Below are positions 7,515 through 15,700 of a stretch of 64,000 nucleotides of DNA, piece by piece. The notes beneath the pieces are model-generated. The model had not been told where the DNA came from. It ran no database searches and saw nothing but the letters and a program-made list of their open reading frames with translations. Position numbers and translations under genes: made by a program. The stretch is from Cellulomonas soli (lineage in GTDB: Bacteria; Actinomycetota; Actinomycetes; Actinomycetales; Cellulomonadaceae): contig NZ_JACBZJ010000001.1 in the NCBI RefSeq assembly GCF_013409305.1, positions 1,302,001 through 1,366,000 of the forward strand, given 5' to 3'. Each line of letters starts with the position of its first letter. Positions within the stretch are counted from its first letter, which is position 1.

Positions 7515-9053
7515 TCAGGCCGGTGCGACCGCGTTCGCCGCGATGACGCCCCGGTAGAACCCGAAGCTGTCCTTCGGCGTGCGCTCCTGGGTGTCGAAGT
7601 CGACCGCGACGATCCCCCAGCGCTGCTGGTAGCCCTCGGCCCACTCGAAGTTGTCGAGCAGCGACCACACGTAGTGCGCCTCGAGCGGGACGCCGTCCGC
7701 GATCGCCCGGGCCGCCTGCTGGAAGTGCTCGCGCAGGTAGTCGGTCCGGTACGGGTCGTCGGTCGTGAGGTCGGCGGTCTCGTCGGGGATCCCGTTCTCC
7801 GTGATCAGCAGCGGGATCGCCGGGTACTCGTCGCGCAGCCGAACCAGCAGGTCGTACAGGCCCTCGGGCCACAGCTGCTGCCACGACGCGGCAGACGTCG
7901 GGTGGATCGCCACCTGGGACCCGTCGGCCGCCACCCCGGTGACCCCGTAGTACTGGACGGCGAGCAGGTCGGTCGGCGCACCGATCGTCGCCATGTCCCC
8001 GTCCTGCACGAGCGCGGCGAACTCCTCGGGGTCGGCGGGCACCTGACCCGGCAGCGGGCCGACCGCGTCGTCCGGGTACTCGCCGGTGAGGACGGCGTCG
8101 AGGAACAGCCGGTTCTCGGCCGCGTCGACCCGCGTCGCGGCCTCCTCGGCACCGGCCTGCGGGTAGACGGGCATGAGGTTGAGGGCGATGCCGATCCGGC
8201 CGGTCGTCCCCTGCTCGCGGAACCGCTCGACGGCCAGGCCGTGCGCCAGCAGCTGGTGGTGCACGGCGGCAACGGCGACCTGCGGGTCGTGCAGACCGGG
8301 CGCGTGGCTGCCGTACCAGTGGCCGACGTACGCGTGCGTCTTCGGCTCGTTGATCGTGAACCAGTCGGCCTCGGCATCACCCAGTGCGTCGAACATGACC
8401 GTCGCGTAGTCGGCGAACCGTGCCGCGGTGTCCCGCACCGCCCAGCCGCCCGCGTCCTGCAGGGCCTGCGGCAGGTCCCAGTGGAAAAGGGTCACCGCCG
8501 GCCGGATGCCCGCGTCGAGCAGCGAGTCGACGAACCGCCGGTACCAGTCGAGCCCCGGTTGGTTCACCGGTCCCGAGCCGGTCGGCTGGATGCGCGGCCA
8601 GGCGACCGAGAACCGGTACGCGCCGATGCCGAGCTCCGACATCAAGGCGACGTCCTCCTGCCACCGCCGGTACCCGTCCGCTCCCGGGTCGCCCGTGGCC
8701 CCGCCCTTGACGCGTCCCGGCTGCGCGCAGAACGTGTCCCACACGGACGGCCCACGCCCGTCCGCCGTCGTCGAGCCCTCCACCTGGAACGCCGACGTCG
8801 CCGCACCCCAGGTGTAGCCCGTCGGGAAGGACATCGGCTCCGCCGGGGGCGCCCATCCCGTGCTCGGCGACAGGCTGCTCACGCCGGTGGGACCACCCCC
8901 TGTGCAGCCGCCCAGCACGACGGCCCCGACCGCAGCCCCGCCGAACGCCAGCACCGTCCGTCGGTCGAGCTCGGGCCCCTCGCGGCGCGTCGCCCGCGCC
9001 GAGCGGTCCAGGGGCGCGCGCCAGGGCCGGGACGCAGGTCGGGACGAGAACAC
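7515..9053 (-). CDS. GH1 beta-glucosidase, predicted surface lipoprotein
   Basis: A 512-residue family 1 glycoside hydrolase. Catalytic acid/base Glu lies in TINEPK, and the nucleophile Glu in LLITENG. The C-terminal LDNFEWAEGY is also typical. Unusually for GH1, the N terminus carries a twin-arginine signal with a lipobox: RRTVLAFGGAAVGAVVLGGC, after ~30 basic residues. It is therefore predicted to be exported folded by Tat and anchored outside the cell, where it would cleave cellobiose or other beta-glucosides. I start it at the GTG at 9053, which has AAGGAG nine bases upstream. A CelR-type operator lies 31 bp upstream, predicting induction by cellobiose. Confidence 0.92.
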   Translation of the reverse strand: MFSSRPASRPWRAPLDRSARATRREGPELDRRTVLAFGGAAVGAVVLGGCTGGGPTGVSSLSPSTGWAPPAEPMSFPTGYTWGAATSAFQVEGSTTADGRGPSVWDTFCAQPGRVKGGATGDPGADGYRRWQEDVALMSELGIGAYRFSVAWPRIQPTGSGPVNQPGLDWYRRFVDSLLDAGIRPAVTLFHWDLPQALQDAGGWAVRDTAARFADYATVMFDALGDAEADWFTINEPKTHAYVGHWYGSHAPGLHDPQVAVAAVHHQLLAHGLAVERFREQGTTGRIGIALNLMPVYPQAGAEEAATRVDAAENRLFLDAVLTGEYPDDAVGPLPGQVPADPEEFAALVQDGDMATIGAPTDLLAVQYYGVTGVAADGSQVAIHPTSAASWQQLWPEGLYDLLVRLRDEYPAIPLLITENGIPDETADLTTDDPYRTDYLREHFQQAARAIADGVPLEAHYVWSLLDNFEWAEGYQQRWGIVAVDFDTQERTPKDSFGFYRGVIAANAVAPA

Positions 9054-9084
9054 CGGGACACTCTCCTTCGAGGCCAGACGCACG

Positions 9085-9098
9085 TGGGAGCGCTCCCC
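9085..9098. promoter_or_regulatory. CelR-type operator upstream of GH1
   Basis: TGGGAGCGCTCCCC matches 13 of 14 bases of the CelR (LacI family) operator TGGGAGCGCTCCCA known from Thermobifida fusca cellulase genes. It lies just before the exported beta-glucosidase gene. No CelR gene is recognised next to it. Confidence 0.75.
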
Positions 9099-9196
9099 AC
9101 GATGCGTCCGAGCGTAGCGCCGCACCGGCCTCAGGGGCCGGTCATCAAGGAGTTCCGGCCCGCCCCTGCCGGATCCGTCCCGGCGCAGTCCCCGGC

Positions 9197-10576
9197 TCAG
9201 TCCTCGGCGGCCGCGACCAGACGACCGGTGTCGATCGCCGCCAGCAACCGGGCGTGATCCTCGGCCGTCCGCTCCGCGTACGCGGCCCCGAAGTCGGCGA
9301 ACGCCTCATCGGCCCGCCTGCTCCCGCCCAGGTAGGCGGCGATGGCGATCCGGTCACCCGAGCGGGCATGGGCCCGCGCCAGCGTCCACGCGCACAGCCG
9401 CACGTACCGGGCCATCGTCGTCGGGTCCAGCTGCTCGACCTCCGCCGAACCCTTCCAGTCACGCAGCTGCCGGACGTAGAAGTCCCGCTGCACACCGTCC
9501 AGCCCGTGCACCGTCTCCCAGCCGAGGAAGATGTCGCTCGCCGCCTGCATGAGGCGCTGCCCCTCGACGACCCGGCGACCGTGCGGCCCGGCCACCGACC
9601 CCGTGTGCTCCTCGAGCACCGAGGCCTGCGCCTCCTTCGCCTGCAGCACCAGGGCGTCGTCCCCCTCGTCGGCCACCACCAGCAGGATCCACGCACGCGT
9701 GCCGACGCTGCCCACGCCGACGACCTTGCGCGCCATGTCGACCAGCCGGTACCGCCGGATCAGCCGCTGCCGGTCGGACTGCAACGTCTGCGCGTAGCTC
9801 GAGAGCAGGTCGTCCATGTCACGCGCGAGGTCCGCGCGGCCGGCCTCACCCGCCAGGTCCTCGACCGTGCGCACCCACGGCGGGTCGGACACGAAGCGCC
9901 GTCGACCCCCCACGACCTCGGTCAACCGCTCCAACGAGCTCGCGTGGTCGCGCCTGCGGGCCTTCTCGACCGTGCGTCGCCCGTACCGTCGGATACCGGT
10001 CGCGGCAGACGCCTCCTCGACGTCGAGCCGCGCGTACCAGACGTCGATCTCCGACATCGCGGCGAACCGGCGCATCGCCTCGCGGTAGGCGCCCGCGCAC
10101 GCCAGCAGGGTCCGCCGGCGGTCCTTCTCGTCGAACCCGTTCGCCCGGGCCGCCACCTCGACGCTCGCGACCAGCCGCTGCACGTCCCACTCGAAGGGGC
10201 CGGGTGCGGTCTCGTCGAAGTCGTTCAGGTCGAACAGCAACCGACGCTCCGGCGAGGCGAACAGCCCGAAGTTGCTCAGGTGCGCGTCCCCGCACAGCTG
10301 CACCCGCAGCCCCGAGTTCGGGGACGCCGCCAGGTCCGACGCCATCACCACGGCCGACCCGCGCAGGAACGGGAAGGCGCCGGCCGCCATCCGCCCGTAG
10401 CGGATCGGGACCAGCTCCGGGACGCGCGACGTCGCCTGGTCCTCGAGCTGGGCGACCGGGTCCCGGTCCGGCCCTGCCACCGCGAGCTCACCGAGCGCCG
10501 TCCTGGGGTGCGCCGCACGCAGCGCCCGGCCGGTTCCTGCCCGGTCCGCACGGGACCACCGCGCCTCGGTCGTCAT
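9197..10576 (-). CDS. DUF2252 family protein (kinase-fold-like)
   Basis: A 459-residue protein of the DUF2252 family, identified by LVPIRYGRMAAGAFPFLRGS, then VQLCGDAHLSNFG and LLFDLNDFDET. The last two recall the catalytic HxDxxxxN and metal-binding DFD loops of aminoglycoside phosphotransferase-like kinases, so a phosphotransfer role is plausible but unproven. Its ATG overlaps the stop codon of the PIN-like gene (ATGA), which implies translational coupling. Both follow the conservon genes on the same strand, 86 bp behind cvnD, and could be part of that transcript. No signal peptide or membrane helix is visible. Confidence 0.85.
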   Translation of the reverse strand: MTTEARWSRADRAGTGRALRAAHPRTALGELAVAGPDRDPVAQLEDQATSRVPELVPIRYGRMAAGAFPFLRGSAVVMASDLAASPNSGLRVQLCGDAHLSNFGLFASPERRLLFDLNDFDETAPGPFEWDVQRLVASVEVAARANGFDEKDRRRTLLACAGAYREAMRRFAAMSEIDVWYARLDVEEASAATGIRRYGRRTVEKARRRDHASSLERLTEVVGGRRRFVSDPPWVRTVEDLAGEAGRADLARDMDDLLSSYAQTLQSDRQRLIRRYRLVDMARKVVGVGSVGTRAWILLVVADEGDDALVLQAKEAQASVLEEHTGSVAGPHGRRVVEGQRLMQAASDIFLGWETVHGLDGVQRDFYVRQLRDWKGSAEVEQLDPTTMARYVRLCAWTLARAHARSGDRIAIAAYLGGSRRADEAFADFGAAYAERTAEDHARLLAAIDTGRLVAAAED

Positions 10577-11172
10577 TCCCGCTCCCACCACCGGTCGGGC
10601 CACCCCGGCGAGACCACGTCGAGGCCGAAGAGCACGCACACCTGCGCCAGCAGCATGTCGTAGGTCGCCACGGCGTGCACCTCGGGGTGAGCGACAGCCG
10701 CGCCCACGTGCAGGGCATGGAACGCCGACACCACGCCCGACACCTTCGCGGCATGCCGCAGCACCTGGTCCGAGATGCGCATGACCTCGAGCCGGTCGGC
10801 CACGTCGTTCGCGACGCCGCGCGCGTCGAGGCCACGCGGCCCGGCGATCGCGCGCAGCTCGGTGAGCGCCAGAGGCGTCGTCACCAGCTCGGACTCGTGG
10901 CGGGCCGCCCACGCCAACCACTCCGCGCGGCACGGCGCACCCTCGAGGTACCGCGACAGCGCCGACCCGTCGGCGTAGACCCGCGCACCCTCGGACTCCG
11001 GCAGGTCGTCGGGCTCCGGATCGATCGCGACGGCCGGAGCTCCCGCACGGACACCGTGCTCCGGCGAGGTCCGGGGCCGGGGGACGACCTCGGACGCCTC
11101 GTCCGTCACGGCCGGCACCCTCGTCCAGGCACGACCGACCGCCATCGCCACGAACGGCGCACGACCGGGCAC
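10573..11172 (-). CDS. PIN-like domain protein
   Basis: A 199-residue protein. The first ~70 residues are a low-complexity linker. From there a PIN-like fold is suggested by VYADGSALSRYLEG (first acidic residue), TPLALTELRA (acidic helix), and a late VATYDMLLAQ. PIN proteins are metal-dependent RNases, many of them VapC toxins, but I see no antitoxin gene beside it, so a toxin role is not supported. The start is a GTG at 11172 with GGAGGAG eight bases upstream. The stop overlaps the start of the DUF2252 gene, so the two probably work together. Confidence 0.65.
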   Translation of the reverse strand: MPGRAPFVAMAVGRAWTRVPAVTDEASEVVPRPRTSPEHGVRAGAPAVAIDPEPDDLPESEGARVYADGSALSRYLEGAPCRAEWLAWAARHESELVTTPLALTELRAIAGPRGLDARGVANDVADRLEVMRISDQVLRHAAKVSGVVSAFHALHVGAAVAHPEVHAVATYDMLLAQVCVLFGLDVVSPGWPDRWWERE

Positions 11173-11258
11173 GACGGACACTCCTCCATGATCGCCCAGA
11201 ACGGCAACGGCCGGCCTCCCGAGCAGGAGACCGGCCGTCGACGGCGACATCAGGGACG

Positions 11259-11870
11259 TCAGCGGCCGCGCAGACGCTCCATGGCGAGCTGCACGAGCGC
11301 GATCAACGCCTGCTTGGTGGCCGCACGCGAACGCGCGTCCGTGTACAGGACCGGCACGTGCGGCGGGATCGCGAGCGCCTCGCGCACGTCCTCCAGCTGG
11401 TGCTTGGCGACACCGTCGAAGCAGTTGACACCCACGACGAACGGGATGCCACGGCTCTCGAAGTAGTCGACCGCCGGGAAGCACTGGTCGAGACGGTCGG
11501 TGTCGACCAGGACGACGGCACCGATCGCGCCCCGCACCAGGTCGTCCCACATGAACAGGAACCGGTCCTGCCCAGGCGTGCCGAACAGGTACAGCCACAG
11601 CGAGCCCGGCAGGGCGATGCGACCGAAGTCCATCGCGACCGTGGTCGTGGTCTTGCGGTCGGACACCCCACCGGCGTCGTCGACGCCGAGGGAGTGCTCG
11701 GTCATCGCGGCCTCGGTGTTGAGGGGCTCGATGTCCGAGATGGAGCCGATGAAGGTCGTCTTGCCGACGGCGAAGCCGCCCGCCACGACGATCTTGACGA
11801 CGGTGGGGGCGACGCTTCCCGCGGTTCCGGCCGGAGCGGCCACCGCGGCGTCAGAGGGCGGAAATGCCAT
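11259..11870 (-). CDS. cvnD: Conservon GTP-binding protein CvnD
   Basis: A 203-residue small GTPase-like protein. The P-loop is GGFAVGKT (about residues 31-38). The G3-like segment FGTPGQDRF follows, and the distinctive signature TTTTVAMDFGRI lies between them. It is the last member of a cvnABCD set. In Streptomyces, conservon proteins form a membrane-associated signalling complex likened to eukaryotic G-protein systems. I start it at the ATG at 11870: GGAGAG is eight bases upstream. The gene overlaps the end of cvnC by 20 bp, which signals coupled translation. Confidence 0.92.
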   Translation of the reverse strand: MAFPPSDAAVAAPAGTAGSVAPTVVKIVVAGGFAVGKTTFIGSISDIEPLNTEAAMTEHSLGVDDAGGVSDRKTTTTVAMDFGRIALPGSLWLYLFGTPGQDRFLFMWDDLVRGAIGAVVLVDTDRLDQCFPAVDYFESRGIPFVVGVNCFDGVAKHQLEDVREALAIPPHVPVLYTDARSRAATKQALIALVQLAMERLRGR

Positions 11871-12228
11871 TGAGAACACTCTCCAGCACGCTCAGGGACA
11901 GGGCGGGGGACTCACCGGTGTTGACCTCGACCGGCTGCGACGTGTGCACACGGACGAACTGCTGCTCCGCCAGGTCGGACACGAGGATCCGAACGACCCC
12001 GAGGGGCAGGTGGAGCAGTGCCGAGAGCTCCGCGACGGAGATGTAGTTGCTCGCGGCGTGATGCAGGATCGCCCGCTTCTCGGGGGGCAGACCCTGGGAG
12101 GCCACGGCGCCCGGCATCATCTCGACCAGCGCCTCGAGCGGCAGGTCGGAACGCGACGAGCGCACGCGGCCACCGGTCACGGCATAGGGCCGGACCGTCC
12201 TGGCCTCGTACTCGATGTGTTCGCTCAT
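11851..12228 (-). CDS. cvnC: Conservon DUF742 protein CvnC
   Basis: A 125-residue DUF742 protein, starting MSEHIEYEARTVRPYAVTGG. The family signature VRPY.VTGGR is near the N terminus. A winged-helix-like segment (AILHHAASNYISVAELSALLHLPLGVVRILVSDL) covers the second half. It is the third gene of the conservon, six bases downstream of cvnB and overlapping cvnD. In characterised conservons the DUF742 protein binds the CvnD GTPase and the Roadblock protein. The cytoplasmic location is inferred from the absence of hydrophobic segments. Confidence 0.92.
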   Translation of the reverse strand: MSEHIEYEARTVRPYAVTGGRVRSSRSDLPLEALVEMMPGAVASQGLPPEKRAILHHAASNYISVAELSALLHLPLGVVRILVSDLAEQQFVRVHTSQPVEVNTGESPALSLSVLESVLNGISAL

Positions 12229-12235
12229 CGCGGCC

Positions 12236-12685
12236 TCACGCAACCGGTGCCCGGGTCGCACCGTCCACGGGCAGCTGGCCACGCATCTCGGAGATGAGCT
12301 GCGGGGTCAGCGTCGCCTCGGTGCGCGAGACGAGCATCGCCATCTCGTAGCCGATGAGTCCGACGTCGCACGACGACTCGGCCACCACGGCGAGGACTGA
12401 GCCGTTGGAGACGCTCATCAGGAAGAGGAACAAGTTGTCCATCTCGACGATCGCCTGGCGCACCTCCCCCGCACGAAGCTGGCGGGCGGCGCCACGGGTA
12501 AGGCTCGAGATGCCGGACACGATCGCGGCGAGCTGGTCGCCGCTCGTCCGGTCGAGCTGCTCCGACATCGCCATGAGCAGACCGTCGGCCGACACCACAA
12601 GCGTGTGGCGAGTGCCGGGCACGGTCCGGACGAAGTTGTCCAGGAGCCAGCCGAAGTTGGCTGCCTCGGTGCTGAGCGCGGTCAC
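12236..12685 (-). CDS. cvnB: Conservon Roadblock/LC7 protein CvnB
   Basis: A 149-residue Roadblock/LC7 protein. The core LDNFVRTVPGTRHTLVVSADGLLMA and the C-terminal VGLIGYEMAMLV are typical of actinobacterial CvnB. Roadblock proteins act as regulators of small GTPases, here presumably CvnD. The start is a GTG at 12685 immediately behind AAGGAGGAAGT, a strong ribosome binding site. The gene lies 43 bp after cvnA and six bases before cvnC, in one operon. Confidence 0.93.
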   Translation of the reverse strand: MTALSTEAANFGWLLDNFVRTVPGTRHTLVVSADGLLMAMSEQLDRTSGDQLAAIVSGISSLTRGAARQLRAGEVRQAIVEMDNLFLFLMSVSNGSVLAVVAESSCDVGLIGYEMAMLVSRTEATLTPQLISEMRGQLPVDGATRAPVA

Positions 12686-12728
12686 ACTTCCTCCTTGCTG
12701 GTGCAGTCCGAGGACTGCGGGTCGGCCG

Positions 12729-15700
12729 TCACCATGTCGGGGACGACGTGTTCGGGGTGGCAGACGTCTGAGGTCCGTCGGAGTGGCCGTCGTGGCCGTT
12801 CGGGGTGCCCGGGACTGCCTCACGGCGGCCTCGCGACGTCCCAGACTGGAAGCTCGACAGCCGCGAGCGGAGCTCGTCGGCGTCGCGCTGCACGGGCTTG
12901 TTCTCGTCCACCGCGACCGTCGACGCCGGGACGGCGACGGGGACACGGCGGGTGAGCCTCTCGGCGGCGCTGCCCATGGCGGCCGGGCGGTACGCCGACA
13001 GCTGGCTCAGCTCGGAGAGCGCCTGCTCCTGGATGTCGGAGCGCAGCGCCAGCATGGCGGCGACCTCGTCGTCCAGCGTGCCGATGCGCGGCGCGGTCGA
13101 CGGCTGCGGCGCAGCCTGACCGACGGGCTGCGGCGCGGGCTGAGCGGGGCGCTGGCCCCACTCCGGGCTGCTCCAGCCGGCGGCGGCAGGTGCCGGTGCC
13201 GGTGCCGGCTGGCTCGGCTGCGCTGCGGGAGCCGCCTGAGGGCTCCCCCAGCCGCCGGCCTGACGGCCCCAGCCTGCATCGGGCGCCGGGGCCTTGGCCG
13301 GGGCGTCGTTCGTCCAGGCGGACGTCCGGACGGCCGGGGCCGCGGCACCCTGCACGGGCGTGGCCGGGACGGCGGGCGTCGGCGTCGAGTCGGACTTGCG
13401 CCGCGTGAACAGGCCGAACAGGCGCCGCGGACGGTCGTCGTCGTCGTACTGACCCTGCTCGCCGTAGGCGGTGGTCGGAGCAGCCTGGGCCCAGCCCGGT
13501 GCCACGGGCTCCGGGAGAGGTGCCGGGGCCGGGCGTGTGGGCAGCGGCGCAGGCGTCGACGGCGGAGCCATGACCTGCGGCGCCGGGGCGGGCCTGGTCG
13601 CGAACGGCGAGGGGTCCGGGGAGACGGCCTCGCGAGCCTCGACCGGCGAGAACATCTGCGTCGGGGACTCGGTGTCCGCGTAGGGGTGCGCCTCGGCAGC
13701 GAGCGTCGGCCACGCGGGTGCGGGCGGCGCAGCGGAACCCTGGACCGGCGCCCAGATGGGCGCCTGCGCGTCCCACGAGGGCGTCGCCTGGGCGACGGGC
13801 TCAGGCTGGACCTGCTGCGGCTGAGGCGGTGCGACGGGGGCCGCGGCCGGCGTCGACCACGAGGGGGCTTCCCACGTCGGCGGCTGCCAGGTGGGGGTCT
13901 CCCACGCCGGCGCAGCAGCGGCGGCGGGCTCGGGCTGGTACGTCGGCTCGGGCTGGTACGTCGGCTCGGGCTGGTACGCGGGCTCGGCCTGGTACGTCGG
14001 CTCGGCCTGGTAGGCGGTCTCTGCCTGGTAGGTCGGCTCGGGCTGGTGCGTCGGCTCGGGCTGGGCCTGGGCCTCCGGCGCAGCCGGGGACGCCTCAGGG
14101 ACGACCGGGATGGCGCCCGTGTGCCAGGCACGGGACTCGTCGAGCGTCGACTCGAAACCGTCGGACGTGTACGGCTCGTAGGCGTCGTACGCCGCGGGTG
14201 CGGCCGGAGCTGCCGCGACCGGGGCGGTCCAGCCGGCGAAACCGCTGTAGGACGTGAACGACGGCGCAGCGGGCTCTTCGGCGACGGGCTCGGCCCAGGG
14301 CGCGGCCTGCTCCTCGACGGGCGCTCCCCACGCGGCGGAGGGCTGCTCCTCGACGGGTGCACCCCACGCGGCGGAGGGCTGCTCCTCGACGGGTGCACCC
14401 CACGCGGCGGAGGGCTGCTCCTCGACAGGCGCACCCCAAGCGGCGGAGGGCTGCTCCTCGACCGGAGCACCCCACGCGGCCGGCTCGGGCGTCGTCGGGG
14501 CCCACTGCTCGTCGGACTCGAGCGCGGGGACCGTGAACGGCACCGACGGAGCGGCGTGCGCTGCGGCGGGGGTGACGGGCGGCTGCCCGTAGTCGAACGA
14601 GCGGTCCTCGTCGGGCGCGAGCCCGGGGATCACGAACGAGGGGCCGATCGGAGCCTGGGGGTCCGGCGACTGCAGGCCCGTGGGCTGCGGATCGGTCGAG
14701 TCGCCGACGAGCTCCGCACCCCGGCGGAAGCCGGAGAACAGGCCTGCCCGCGCGGCGGGCGACGCCGGGGCCGACGCGGCGGGGGCGGAGGGCGCCTCCT
14801 GCTCGCCCTGCTGCCAGGCCGAGGTCGAGGCGCGGGTACGGCTCGGCAGCCCGTTGCCCAGCGGGGCGTGGACGGCCGGGGACCACTCGCTGGTGTCGGA
14901 CGCGAGCTCGGGCGAGAGCGTCGGCTCGGGTGCGACCGGAAGGACGATGTTGTCCTCGTCGAAGGTCTTGCGCGACCGCGTCGGCAGGCCGGTGCTCGCG
15001 GCGGCCGGTGCGATCTCGTTCTCACCGGTCGCGTCGTCCCGGCCGCGGCGACGCGGCAGGCCGAGCGAGGTCGTGCCCGCGGTGAGGGCGGCCAGGTCGA
15101 CGGGCTCCGCGGTGGGGGCCTCCTCGACCGGGAGGGGCATCGGGGCGCTCGGCGCGGCCGGGCCGGTGCCGTACATCGGCGCCTCGGTGAGCGAGAACAG
15201 CGTCGACGGGAACCGGACGAGCGTCTCGGTACCCGTTCCGCGGCTGCTCTTGCGCAGCTGCACCTCGGCGCCGAGGCGTCCGGCGATGCGCCCGACCACG
15301 AACAGGCCCAGGCGCTGGGCACCCAGGGCGTCCGACGCCGACGTGGACGCGATCTTGATGTTCGCGGCCTCGAACTCGGCGTCGGTCATGCCGAGACCGT
15401 GGTCGAGGATGCGCACGACGACCTTGTCGCCGGAGATGCCCGTGGTGACGACGACCGGGGTCTCCGGCTCGGAGAAGATCGTCGCGTTCTCGAGCAGCTC
15501 GGCGAGCAGGTGGGCGGCGCCCAGGGCGTTGAAGCCGAGCATGTGCGGGTCGACCTGGAGGTCGAGCTCGACCCGGTCGTACTGCTCGATCTCCGACGAG
15601 GCGGTACGGATGACGTCGGAGAGCGGCATGGCGTCGCGCAGGCGGCGTCCGGAGTCGATTCCTGCGAGGACGAGGAGCGACTCGGCGTTCCTGCGCATCC

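Noticed and set aside
10573..11172. Toxin-antitoxin (VapBC) module
   Set aside because: The neighbour is a 459-residue DUF2252 protein, not a small antitoxin, and no short upstream partner ORF is supported.
14295..14474. Regularly spaced repeats as a possible CRISPR array
   Set aside because: The 36-bp units are contiguous with no unique spacers and are in frame within cvnA; no cas genes are present.
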